A stretch of DNA of 64,000 bases from Microvirga sp. (lineage in GTDB: Bacteria > Pseudomonadota > Alphaproteobacteria > Rhizobiales > Beijerinckiaceae): assembly GCA_029266525.1 (NCBI GenBank), contig JAQSWQ010000004.1, forward strand, positions 1 to 64,000, in the 5' to 3' direction. The translations under genes and the position numbers were made by a program. Positions 8,524-16,676 of this stretch are shown here, piece after piece (within the stretch, counting starts at the first letter, position 1; the number at the start of each line of letters is the position of its first letter). The notes under the pieces are model-generated. The model ran no database searches, was not told where the DNA came from, and was given only the letters and a program-made list of their open reading frames with translations.

Positions 8524-8761
8524 GCGAGCTTTCGCGCTGGCGGACCGTGGAGTTCAGGCCGGCCGCCAATCCGGGCTATTTCCAGAGATAGTCCTATGAA
8601 CCTCGCCGTCCCGCCCAGTCGAAGGGGCGTGTGCGCAGCCTTTTCCGTGCGAATGCAACTCTGCACCCCCTCAGGCATTAGACCCTATCGCCGACTGACT
8701 GCCATGGGCGTCGGTGACTGAGAGCAAAGCGCGCTCCCGCCTGCAAAGCCGGAGCACAGCG

Positions 8762-8989
8762 ATGCCTCGCTATTTTTTCCACGTCATCGACGGCGAAGAG
8801 ATCATCGACGGCGAAGGCACGATGCTTGCGGGCGTGAATGAGGCGCGCGCTGAAGCCATTGTGGTCTCAGGTGAGATGCTGAAGGACCTCGGCGGCAAGT
8901 TCTGGAACAACGGTCAATGGCAAATCCGCGTCACCGATGAAGCCGGCGACAAGGTGTGTGCGCTGACGTTTTCGGCTGACCAATCCTGA
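8762..8989 (+). CDS. DUF6894-like small protein
   Basis: A 75-residue protein starting MPRYFFHVIDGEEIIDGEGT. This opening, an aromatic-rich strand followed by an acidic turn, and the following helix ARAEAIVVSGEMLKDL are characteristic of the DUF6894 family, abundant in multiple copies in Bradyrhizobium and Methylobacterium relatives. Function is unknown. The frame extends upstream to 8714, but the family begins at MPRYFF, so I chose 8762. Bases 8524-8761 upstream contain no gene I can support. Confidence 0.7.
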   Translation: MPRYFFHVIDGEEIIDGEGTMLAGVNEARAEAIVVSGEMLKDLGGKFWNNGQWQIRVTDEAGDKVCALTFSADQS

Positions 8990-9090
8990 CGCTTCGCCAG
9001 CCGCCAGCGCCATCCACCGGCCTCTATCGCGCTCTCGGGCCGAGCGGCCGCGGGGCTCGAGGCGCAGGAGCGCCTGGCGCTTGCGGGCAA

Positions 9091-9110
9091 ATGTTTTAAG
9101 CTTAAAATAT
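9091..9110. promoter_or_regulatory. AT-rich palindrome, candidate regulator operator
   Basis: The 20 bases at 9091-9110 form a near-perfect palindrome centred between 9100 and 9101, with a perfect 14-base core (TTTTAAGCTTAAAA) and one mismatched pair further out. It lies 28 bases upstream of the ATG of the salicylyl-CoA hydroxylase-type gene in otherwise very GC-rich DNA. MarR-type regulators of aromatic acid degradation commonly bind such AT-rich dyads. No regulator gene is adjacent, so the binding protein is inferred only by type. Confidence 0.45.
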
Positions 9111-9138
9111 CTCTTCGTCATCGGACGGGAGCGGGGCG

Positions 9139-11496
9139 ATGAGGATCGCGGTGATCGGCGGAGGGCCGGCCGGGCTCTACTTCTCGATCCTGATGAAGAA
9201 GGCCGACCAGCGCCACGACGTCACCGTCTACGAGCGCAACCGGGCGGACGACACCTTCGGCTTCGGCGTCGTGTTTTCCGACGCCACCCTCGACAATTTC
9301 GAGAAGTACGACCTCGCGAGCTATCGGCGCATCACCCAGGAATTCGCCTACTGGGACGACATCGCGATCCACTTCAAGGGCACGGCTCACCGCATCGGCG
9401 GCAACGGCTTCTGCGGCTGCGCCAGGCGCACGCTGCTCCTCATCCTGCAGGACCGGGCCCGCGACCTCGGCGTCAAGCTCGTCTTCTCAGCCGACATCGA
9501 GGATGAGCGGCAATTCGCCGACGCCGACCTCGTCGTCGCCGCCGACGGCATCAACAGCCGCTTCCGCGACAAGCACCTCGACCATTTCCGGCCCGAGGTC
9601 GACCTTCGCCCGAACAAGTTCGCCTGGATGGGCTCGACCAAGCCCCTCGACGCCTTCACCTTCCTGTTCGAGGAGACTTCGTTCGGCCCCTTCATCGCCC
9701 ACGCCTACCAGTACGAGGCCGGCGCCTCGACCTGGGTCTTCGAGACCGACCCCGACACCTTCCTCCGCGCCGGCCTCGACCGCATGGACGAGGCGCAATC
9801 GGCGCGGCTGATGGAAGAGATCTTCGGCTGGTTCCTGCAGGGCCATCCGGTGCTGACCAACCGCTCGCTATGGCGGAACTTCCCGATGATCCGCAACGCG
9901 CGCTGGGTGAAGGACAACATGGTCCTCCTCGGCGACGCGAAATCCTCGGCCCATTTCTCGATCGGCTCCGGCACCAAGCTCGCGATGGAGGACGCGATTG
10001 CGCTCTACGAGGCCTTCCGGCAGGAGCGCAGGATCGAGGACGCGCTCGCGACCTTCGAGACGGCGCGGCGCGAGGAGGTCGAGAAGACGCAGCACGCGGC
10101 CGACGTGTCGCTCGTGTGGTTCGAGCACGTCGACCGCTTCTGGGACTTCGACCCGGTGCAGTTCGCCTTCGGGGTGATGACCCGCGCCAAGGCCATCACC
10201 TACGACAATTTGCGCCTGCGGGCGCCGGAGTTCGTCGACAAGGTCGACCGGCATTTCGCCCGCGAGGTGCGCGCCCGCGGATTCGAGGTGGATGTCGAGA
10301 AGCCGCAGGTGCCGATGTTCCAGCCCTTCAGGCTTCGCGACATGGTGCTGCCGAACCGGGTCGTCATGTCGCCCATGGACATGTACTCGGCGGTCGATGG
10401 CGTGCCGCAGGACTTCCACCTCGTGCATTACGGCTCGCGGGCGATCGGCGGCGCGGCGCTGATGTTCACCGAGATGACCTGCCCCTCGCCGGAGGCCCGC
10501 ATTACGCTCGGCTGCACGGGCCTGTGGAACGACGAGCAGGAGCGGGCGTGGACCAACATCGTCGAGTTCGTGCACGCCAACTCGGCGGCGAAGTTCTGCC
10601 TGCAGCTCGGACACTCCGGGCGCAAAGGCGCGACGAAGCTGATGTGGGAGGGCATGGACCGGCCGCTCGAGGAAGGCGCGTGGGACATCTGCTCGGCCTC
10701 GCCGATCCCCTACTTCCCAGACAGCCGGGTGCCGCGCGAATTGGACCGCGCCGGCATGGATAGGATCAAGGCCGAGTTCGTCGCGGCGGCGGAGCGCGGC
10801 GAGCGCGCCGGCTTCGACATGCTCGAGCTGCACTGCGCGCACGGCTATCTCTTCGCGAGCTTCATCTCGCCGCTGACCAACCGCCGCACCGACGAATACG
10901 GCGGCTCGCTCGAGAACCGCCTGCGCTTCCCGCTCGAGGTGTTCTCCGCGATGCGCGAGGCCTGGCCGAAGGCGAAGCCGATGTCGGTGCGCATCTCGGC
11001 GACCGACTGGGCCGAGGGCGGCCTGTCGGGCGAGGAGGCGGTCGCGGTCGCGCGGGCCTTCGCGGAGGCCGGCGTCGACCTCGTCGACGTCTCGACCGGG
11101 CAGACGGTGCGCGAGGCGCGGCCGATCTACGGGCGCATGTTCCAGACGCCGTTCTCGGACCAGATCCGCAACGAGGCCGAGGTCGCGACGATGTGCGTCG
11201 GCAACATCACCACGCCGGATCAGGTCAACACCATTCTCGCGGCGGGGCGCGCCGATCTCGTGGCGCTCGGCCGTCCGCACCTCGTCGACCCGTTCTTCAC
11301 CATGAAGGCGGCGGCCTGGTACGGCGCTCCGGCGATCTACTGCCCGCCGCAGTACCAGCCCGGCAAGGACCAGATCTTCCGCAACTCGGTCCGGGACCGC
11401 GCCGACATGGAGGATCTGCGCCTCCGCGCCAAGCCGAAGACGCGCGCCGAGCTCAAGGCCGAGCGCGAGGCGGAGCGGAAGCTCGCCGCGGAGTAA
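9139..11496 (+). CDS. Bifunctional salicylyl-CoA 5-hydroxylase / old-yellow-enzyme-type reductase
   Basis: A 785-residue two-domain flavoprotein. Residues 1 to about 375 form an FAD-dependent aromatic monooxygenase, with [12 protein letters not shown] at residues 5-16 for the dinucleotide and [16 protein letters not shown] in the middle for FAD. From about residue 393 ([20 protein letters not shown]) to 760 it is an NADH:flavin oxidoreductase barrel with [19 protein letters not shown] and [13 protein letters not shown]. The architecture matches 2-aminobenzoyl-CoA monooxygenase/reductase of Azoarcus and proteins annotated as salicylyl-CoA 5-hydroxylase. It should act on a CoA thioester of an aromatic acid. 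No CoA ligase or thioesterase gene is adjacent. GGGAGCGGGGCG precedes the ATG. Confidence 0.93.
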   Translation: MRIAVIGGGPAGLYFSILMKKADQRHDVTVYERNRADDTFGFGVVFSDATLDNFEKYDLASYRRITQEFAYWDDIAIHFKGTAHRIGGNGFCGCARRTLLLILQDRARDLGVKLVFSADIEDERQFADADLVVAADGINSRFRDKHLDHFRPEVDLRPNKFAWMGSTKPLDAFTFLFEETSFGPFIAHAYQYEAGASTWVFETDPDTFLRAGLDRMDEAQSARLMEEIFGWFLQGHPVLTNRSLWRNFPMIRNARWVKDNMVLLGDAKSSAHFSIGSGTKLAMEDAIALYEAFRQERRIEDALATFETARREEVEKTQHAADVSLVWFEHVDRFWDFDPVQFAFGVMTRAKAITYDNLRLRAPEFVDKVDRHFAREVRARGFEVDVEKPQVPMFQPFRLRDMVLPNRVVMSPMDMYSAVDGVPQDFHLVHYGSRAIGGAALMFTEMTCPSPEARITLGCTGLWNDEQERAWTNIVEFVHANSAAKFCLQLGHSGRKGATKLMWEGMDRPLEEGAWDICSASPIPYFPDSRVPRELDRAGMDRIKAEFVAAAERGERAGFDMLELHCAHGYLFASFISPLTNRRTDEYGGSLENRLRFPLEVFSAMREAWPKAKPMSVRISATDWAEGGLSGEEAVAVARAFAEAGVDLVDVSTGQTVREARPIYGRMFQTPFSDQIRNEAEVATMCVGNITTPDQVNTILAAGRADLVALGRPHLVDPFFTMKAAAWYGAPAIYCPPQYQPGKDQIFRNSVRDRADMEDLRLRAKPKTRAELKAEREAERKLAAE

Positions 11497-11499
11497 CAA

Positions 11500-11665
11500 C
11501 CTCTCCCCGCTTGCGGGGAGAGGCGACTCGCGCCGAGTAGGCGCGAGCGGGTGAGGGGATGTCGACGTTTGCGCTCGACCGTCGACATCCCCTCACCCTC
11601 GCCCTTCGGGCTCGCTCCGGCCGCCAGTTCGCGGCCGGAGCCCTCTCCCCGCAAGCGGGGAGAGG
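11500..11665. repeat. Nested palindromic intergenic repeat (REP/mosaic type)
   Basis: An inter-gene block built from four hairpins. CCTCTCCCCGC pairs with GCGGGGAGAGG at 11500-11523. A 16-base arm at 11551-11566 pairs perfectly with 11581-11596. CTCCGGCCGC pairs with GCGGCCGGAG at 11615-11640. The first hairpin recurs at 11642-11665. The end copies also mirror each other, so the block is nearly symmetric. Such CTCTCCCCGC-type elements are familiar as dispersed non-coding repeats in Rhizobiales genomes. No other copy is in this window. It could act as an mRNA stabiliser or terminator between the two flavoenzyme genes. Confidence 0.75.
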
Positions 11666-11756
11666 TGGTGGGCGCGCGCGAAGCGTAGCGCGCACCCGAG
11701 CATCTCGGTTAAGCTCCGGCCGAGGATGACGTGTGTGAGTGGAGTAGGAGCGTGCG

Positions 11757-12998
11757 ATGAAAGCGATCATCGTCGGCGGCGGCATCGGCGGGCTCACGAC
11801 CGCCTTGATGCTGCACGAGAAGGGGATCGCCTGCGAGATCTACGAGCAGGCGGACGCGATCGGCGAATTGGGCGTCGGCATCAACACCCTGCCGCACGCG
11901 ATCAAGGAGCTGAAGAAGCTCGGCCTCCTCGAGCGCCTCGACGCGGCGGCGATCCGCACCTACGAGCTCATCTACACCAACCGCCTCGGCCAGGAGATCT
12001 GGCGCGAGCCGCGCGGCATCGAGGCCGGCTTCGACGTGCCGCAATTCTCGATCCACCGCGGGCGGCTGCAGGGCGTGATCCGCGCGGCCGCGACGGAGCG
12101 CCTGGGCGAAGGTGCGATCCGCACCGGGTGTCGCCTCAACGCCTTCGCGCAGGACGAGGGCGGCGTCACCGCCTGGTTCTTCGACCGCAACGGTTCGCAT
12201 GTGGTGACCGCGCGCGGCGACATCCTGATCGGCGCCGACGGCATCCATTCGACGGTGCGCGGCAAGCTCGTCCGCGACGAGGGTCCGCCCTGCTGGAACG
12301 GTCTGATGCTGTGGCGCGGCGCGACCGAGTGGCCGGCCTTCCTGACCGGGCGCTCGATGATCGTCGCTGGCGGGCTCTCGGCCAAGATGGTGGTCTATCC
12401 GATCGCCGAGGGCTGGCGGCCCGGAATCAAGCTGACCAATTGGGCGGTGGTCGCGCGCATCGGCGACGGTGCGAGCCCGCCGCCGCGCAAGGAGGACTGG
12501 TCGCGCCCCGGCCGGCGCGAGGATCTGATGCCGCATGTGGTGCGCTTCTCCATCCCGCACCTCAACGTGCAGAAGCTGATCGAGGCGACGCCGGAGTTCT
12601 GGGAATATCCGATGTGCGACCGCGATCCGCTGCCGCGCTGGTCGCACGGCCGCGTGACGCTCCTCGGCGACGCGGCGCATCCGATGTATCCGGTCGGCTC
12701 GAACGGCGCGAGCCAGGCGATCCTCGACGCGCGCTGCCTCGCCGACGAGCTTGCCCGCGCCGAGCACCCGATGGCGGCGCTCCACGCCTATGAGGCCGAG
12801 CGCCTGCCGAAGACGGCCGAGATCGTGCGCTCGAACCGCAAGGGCGGCCCGGAGGGCGTCATCGACGCCGTCGAGGAGCGCGCGCCGAACGGCTTCGACG
12901 ACATCGAAAAGGTGCTGCCTTACGCCGAGCGCGAGGCGATCGTGCGCGGCTACGCCCAGAAGGCCGGGTTCGCGCAGGAGCAGGTCAAGGCGGCGTGA
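11757..12998 (+). CDS. FAD-dependent monooxygenase (flavin-dependent oxidoreductase, PhzS-like)
   Basis: A 413-residue group A flavin monooxygenase. The FAD motif is AIIVGGGIGGLTTALML at the N terminus. ILIGADGIHSTVR near residue 160 is the DG motif that contacts FAD and NAD(P)H, and LLGDAAHPMYPVGSNGASQA near residue 300 is the GD motif. It resembles 5-methylphenazine-1-carboxylate 1-monooxygenase and the many rhizobial proteins named flavin-dependent oxidoreductase. The aromatic substrate is unknown. The nested repeat lies upstream, so coupling to the preceding flavoprotein is uncertain. Confidence 0.9.
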   Translation: MKAIIVGGGIGGLTTALMLHEKGIACEIYEQADAIGELGVGINTLPHAIKELKKLGLLERLDAAAIRTYELIYTNRLGQEIWREPRGIEAGFDVPQFSIHRGRLQGVIRAAATERLGEGAIRTGCRLNAFAQDEGGVTAWFFDRNGSHVVTARGDILIGADGIHSTVRGKLVRDEGPPCWNGLMLWRGATEWPAFLTGRSMIVAGGLSAKMVVYPIAEGWRPGIKLTNWAVVARIGDGASPPPRKEDWSRPGRREDLMPHVVRFSIPHLNVQKLIEATPEFWEYPMCDRDPLPRWSHGRVTLLGDAAHPMYPVGSNGASQAILDARCLADELARAEHPMAALHAYEAERLPKTAEIVRSNRKGGPEGVIDAVEERAPNGFDDIEKVLPYAEREAIVRGYAQKAGFAQEQVKAA

Positions 12999-13020
12999 GC
13001 CGCGAGGCCGGGCGGGCTGC

Positions 13021-14217
13021 TCAAACGGCCGGACGCATGCGGGCGAGCTGGAGCCAGCCCCAGCCGGAAAGCACGCAGAACAGCATCAGGAGGACGAGCG
13101 AGGGCGGCCAGAGCGGCGTCGTGTAGCCGACGATGACCGAGCCGAGCGCGCCGAGGCCGAGCTGCGTCGCGCCGACGATCCCGGCCGCCGTTCCGGCGAG
13201 ATCGGGCCGCACCGACAGCGCAAGCGCAGTGCCGCCCGGGATGGTCATGCCGTTTCCGACGGCGTTGAGGCACAGCGGCAGGAACAGGGTCGCCGGCGTC
13301 CAGGGCGCGAAAGCCATGAAGCCTACCTCGAGCGTCACCGAGGCAACCGAGAGCGCCGTGCCGAACAGGATCAGCCGCTCGCTGCCGAGCCGCTCGCCGA
13401 AGCGTCCGGACAGGAAGTTGCCGGCCATGTAGCCGGCCGCGTTGAAGATGAAGAAGGCGCCGTAGACCTCGGGCGCCCGGCCCATGGTCTCGACCACCAC
13501 GAAAGGCGCGCCGGCGATGAACACGAAGAACGAGGCCGTGGTGAAGGAAAGCGCCAGCGTGTAGCCGAGGAAGCCGCGGTTGCGGATCAGCACCGGAAAG
13601 GCCGCCGCCATGGCGCCGATCGAGGCGGCGGCGCCGGTCCGGCCGGCGGTCTCGCCAAGGCGCCACCAAGCCGCGAGCGCGACCGGCGCCGCCATGCCGA
13701 GCATCGCGACGAAAACCGAGCGCCAGCCGAAATTCGCGTCGAGGAAGCCGCCGACGAGCGGCGCGACCATCGGCGAGACCACCATCGCCATGGTGATGTA
13801 GCCGATCAGGCTCGCCGCCTCGTTCTTGCTCGCGGTGTCGCGCACGATCGCGCGGGACAGCGCAAAGCAGGTGCCGCCGCCCATGGCCTGGACGACGCGG
13901 GCGGCGAGGAGGGCGGGGATCGTGCTCGCGAGCGCGCCCATCAGCGATCCCGCCATGAACAGCGCGAGCGCCGCGAGCACGCAAGGTCGCCGCCCGATCC
14001 GGTCCGAGATCGGCCCGACGATCAGCTGCGTGACCGCGACCGCGAGAAGGTAGAGGGTCAGGGTCAGCTGGATCGTCGCGTAGTCGGTGTCGAGCGAGCG
14101 CGCGAGCCCGGGCGTCGCCGGCGCCAGGACGTTGAGGGCGAAGGGCTGCAGGGTCGAGATCGCGACCAGGACCGCGAGCGGCGGACGAGCCGGAAGGGTG
14201 GGGGCGGTCGCGCTCAC
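13021..14217 (-). CDS. MFS drug-resistance transporter, Bcr/CflA family
   Basis: A 398-residue permease with twelve hydrophobic helices. MFS motif A is seen as VGPISDRIGRRP after helix 2, and LAARVVQAMGGGTCFALSRA in helix 4 with RD following is characteristic of the drug:H+ antiporter Bcr/CflA subfamily. It starts at a GTG at 14217 whose GTGA overlaps the TGA of the EamA gene by four bases, so the two are translationally coupled. A much longer open frame continues upstream but is antiparallel to nothing conserved and overlaps EamA in another frame, so I excluded it. Confidence 0.92.
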   Translation of the reverse strand: MSATAPTLPARPPLAVLVAISTLQPFALNVLAPATPGLARSLDTDYATIQLTLTLYLLAVAVTQLIVGPISDRIGRRPCVLAALALFMAGSLMGALASTIPALLAARVVQAMGGGTCFALSRAIVRDTASKNEAASLIGYITMAMVVSPMVAPLVGGFLDANFGWRSVFVAMLGMAAPVALAAWWRLGETAGRTGAAASIGAMAAAFPVLIRNRGFLGYTLALSFTTASFFVFIAGAPFVVVETMGRAPEVYGAFFIFNAAGYMAGNFLSGRFGERLGSERLILFGTALSVASVTLEVGFMAFAPWTPATLFLPLCLNAVGNGMTIPGGTALALSVRPDLAGTAAGIVGATQLGLGALGSVIVGYTTPLWPPSLVLLMLFCVLSGWGWLQLARMRPAV

Positions 14218-15128
14218 ACGGCCTCGCGCGTCCTCAGCGCCGCCGCCTCGGCCCGCTCCGCCTCGCGCTGGCGGACCTGCTCGCGGTGGATCATGTAGAC
14301 GCCGCTGCCGACGATCAGCGCGATGCCGAGGAAGGCGGTCGGGTCCGGCAGCTCGCCGAAGATCACCAGCCCGGAGAGGATCGCCCACAGGATGACGCTG
14401 TACCGGAAGGGCGCGACCACCGACACGTCGGTCTCCCGGAAGGCGACGATCACGGCGAGGTTGCCGAGCGTCACGAGCACGGCGGCGCCGATGATGTAGG
14501 CGAGCTCGCGCAGCGGGAGCGCCTGCCATGCCTCGGCGAAGCCGAAGACCACGCCGGCGAGCCCGACCGCCGAGGTCGTCGACAGCGTGACCACGGTCGA
14601 GGGCACGGCGGCGGGCACGAAGCGGGTCGCGAGGTCGCGTCCGGCCACCAGGACCGCGGCCGCAAGCGCGAGCAGGGCATAGACATTGAAGCCCTCGGGG
14701 CCCGGCCTGACGACGACGAGCACGCCGAGGAAGCCGACCACGATCGCGGCCCAGCGTCGCCAGCGCACGCGTTCGAGCCCGAGCATCACCATCGCGAGCG
14801 TCATCAGGATCGGCGTCGATTGGGTGATCGCCGTGATGTTGGCGAGCGGCAGGTGGGCGAGGCTGGTGATGAACAGGAAGGCGACGCCTGATTCGAGGCC
14901 CGCCCGCAGGAGCACGAAGGGCGAGCCGAGCTTCCGCACGCTTCCGAGCTGGCCCATGCCGGCGACGATGCACAGCGCCATGGTGGTCGCAAACAGCCCT
15001 CGCACAGCCATGATCTGGCCGGGCGGCAGGCTCGCCGAGGCGAGCTTGAGAAGGCTGTCGTTCGCGATGAAGAAGCACATCGCGAGGAGCATCGCGACGA
15101 TGCCGCGGCGGTTGTTCTTGGGGGACAT
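14214..15128 (-). CDS. EamA/DMT family transporter
   Basis: A 304-residue permease with ten hydrophobic segments in two EamA repeats, the first opening with GIVAMLLAMCFFIANDSLLK and the second around ALLALAAAVLVAGRDLATR. The family exports metabolites such as amino acids or S-adenosylmethionine; the substrate is unknown here. The ATG at 15128 follows AGGAAAATC and begins with the usual short positive N terminus. An ATG at 15215 would add a stretch without homology. It is the first gene of a coupled pair with the MFS exporter. Confidence 0.9.
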   Translation of the reverse strand: MSPKNNRRGIVAMLLAMCFFIANDSLLKLASASLPPGQIMAVRGLFATTMALCIVAGMGQLGSVRKLGSPFVLLRAGLESGVAFLFITSLAHLPLANITAITQSTPILMTLAMVMLGLERVRWRRWAAIVVGFLGVLVVVRPGPEGFNVYALLALAAAVLVAGRDLATRFVPAAVPSTVVTLSTTSAVGLAGVVFGFAEAWQALPLRELAYIIGAAVLVTLGNLAVIVAFRETDVSVVAPFRYSVILWAILSGLVIFGELPDPTAFLGIALIVGSGVYMIHREQVRQREAERAEAAALRTREAV

Positions 15129-15227
15129 CAGGCCGGATTTTCCTGGCACGCCCTGTAAGTCGCGCGCGACGCTCCGTCGAGGCACATCGGCGCAAGCTGC
15201 CCGTTCGCTCGGCACATGCCAAAACAG

Positions 15228-15252
15228 AAGGGCCGCCTTGCGGCGGCCCTTT
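15228..15252 (-). terminator. Intrinsic terminator after the phasin genes
   Basis: A perfect 10-base-pair stem, AAGGGCCGCC at 15228-15237 with GGCGGCCCTT at 15242-15251, and a four-base loop. Read on the minus strand it follows the phasin stop by 18 bases and is trailed by CTGTTTT, a short U-rich tract. Confidence 0.75.
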
Positions 15253-15269
15253 CCCGGAATGCACGCTGC

Positions 15270-16065
15270 TCAGCGGCCCTGGACGAAGGCCGATTGGAGC
15301 GGCTTTGCCGCCTCTCCCATCACGCGTCCTGCCGTTTCGGCGATCTCCTTCCACTGCGTGGCGGTCGCCTCATAGGCATGGCGCAAGCCGCTCGTATGGG
15401 CGCGGACCGCCTCCGACAGGGAGGGAGCGGTCAGCGTCGAGCGCCATAGATCGATCGTGGCCTCGTTCTGGGCACGGATGAGGTCGAGCACCTTGCCGTT
15501 GATCTCGACCATCCCGCGCGTCGTCGCGGCGCTGCTGCGCTGGACGGCCTGGCGAAGATTCTCGCCGGTGTCCTGGACGCGGGCATAGGCGGCGCGAGCC
15601 TGGTCGGCGCCGACTTCGAGCGCCGTCGCAAGCGGCGCGATCGCCTTCTCGGCGCTCGGCACGATCCCGCCCTGCGGGACGACGCCGGACGCTTTCGACA
15701 CCGCCGCGGCCGGCCGGGGATCGGCAATCGGCGCAGGCGCAGGGCTTTGCCGCGACCGGCACGGGCCTGGAGACCGCCGCCACCGGCTTCGGCGCCGCCT
15801 TCGGCAGGGCAGCCTTGACCGGCTCGATTCTTCTCGGCTCGGGCTTGGCCTCCGCCTTCTTCGGCGCGGCCTCCGCGACGGCAGGCACGGCGGCGATCGC
15901 CGCTGCCGCCCTCACGGCGACGCTAGCCGGGGCGGTCGGGGCAGGCACGGCGCGCGGATCGGGCTTTGCGACCGCGGCGGGCTTTGCCGCCTTCGGGGCG
16001 CTTCCGCCTGCCTTGGACGGGGCTTTCGGCCCCGATCCGCCGTTGATCTTCTGGTTCTTCATCAT
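15270..16065 (-). pseudogene. Phasin with an Ala/Pro/Lys-rich N-terminal region, frame broken by a one-base shift
   Basis: Two overlapping frames together make one phasin of about 265 residues. The frame opening at the ATG at 16065 (MMKNQKINGGSG) gives about 105 residues rich in Ala, Pro and Lys. At the GGG at 15742-15744 (CCC on the coding strand) the sense passes to another frame. Removing one C would give KPAPAPIADPRPAAAVSKAS and continue into the phasin domain (SAEKAIAPLATALEVGADQA and ATTRGMVEINGKVLDLIRAQ). Phasins coat polyhydroxyalkanoate granules. The phasin domain alone (15270-15701) is open from a GTG and could still be made. The break may be a mutation or a sequencing error in a C run. 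Confidence 0.75.
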
Positions 16066-16089
16066 GAGCTCCGTCTTGCGTTCTGGCGC

Positions 16090-16473
16090 CTACTGCTTCT
16101 GGTCGGGCCGGGCCTTGTTCATCGCCGACTGGGCGACCGAGCCGAACTCCTTCATCTGGTTCTGCATGGAGGCGAATTGCGAGCGCACGAACTCGGCCTG
16201 GATCTGCATCGCCTCCTGCACGTCCTTCGCGCGCACGAGGCGCTGGGCGAGGTCGAAGGCGGCGGCGATATTCTGCTCCGCGTAGTCGAAGGTCCGGGTC
16301 GCGACCTCCTTGCCGCTTTCCTGCACGCGCGTCGCGGAGCTCTCGATCGTGTCGGCGGTCTTGCGCGCCGCGCCGAGGAATCCATCGATCGCCTTGCGGG
16401 CCTGATCGACGCTTTTCTCCGCAAACTCCCGCATCTCGGGAGGAACCTCGTAGGCCGCCTTCATCTCCGCCAT
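16090..16473 (-). CDS. Phasin family protein
   Basis: A 127-residue phasin. The family pattern MREFAEKSVDQARKAIDGFL, then ATRVQESGKEVATRTFDYAE, then AAFDLAQRLVRAKDVQEAM and EFVRSQFASMQNQMKEF is one continuous amphipathic helix set that coats polyhydroxyalkanoate granules. It is the first gene of a tandem phasin pair and ends 24 bases before the start of the second. A TGC-type dyad lies just upstream, consistent with repression by PhaR. No polymerase or PhaR gene is in the window. Confidence 0.93.
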   Translation of the reverse strand: MAEMKAAYEVPPEMREFAEKSVDQARKAIDGFLGAARKTADTIESSATRVQESGKEVATRTFDYAEQNIAAAFDLAQRLVRAKDVQEAMQIQAEFVRSQFASMQNQMKEFGSVAQSAMNKARPDQKQ

Positions 16474-16500
16474 GGTGCTGTCTCCTCTCCTGCCGCTTGA

Positions 16501-16531
16501 TTGTGCAACGCAATATCACATTGTGCGTTGC
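16501..16531. promoter_or_regulatory. Candidate PhaR-type operator upstream of the phasin genes
   Basis: Two related sites sit exactly 20 bases apart: TTGTGCAACGC at 16501 and TTGTGCGTTGC at 16521. GCAACGCA at 16505-16512 and TGCGTTGC at 16524-16531 also form an inverted repeat. The first contains TGCAACGCA, which fits the TGCRNYGCA core I recall for PhaR of Bradyrhizobium. The element starts 28 bases upstream of the phasin ATG, in the gap divergent from the sensor kinase, where repression of phasin transcription would be expected. Confidence 0.55.
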
Positions 16532-16676
16532 GGAATCAATGCGCTTGCCGCCTCGTTAAGGTTGACGGCAAGTAAACGGGGCAAGCCCTCATCTGGTGGC
16601 GGTGCGGCAGCCGTGCAAATCGAATAGACGGATTGTTAAGCACGGGCGCGAGGCGCCCGATTCGACCGAGCGGGGC

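Noticed and set aside
9868-11499. 543-codon minus-strand frame opposite the salicylyl-CoA hydroxylase-type gene
   Set aside because: Antisense shadow with low-complexity composition and no motif.
13021-15354. Possible fusion of the MFS transporter with an upstream 370-residue domain
   Set aside because: The upstream part is an out-of-frame reading of the EamA gene; the real MFS start is the GTG at 14217 overlapping the EamA stop.
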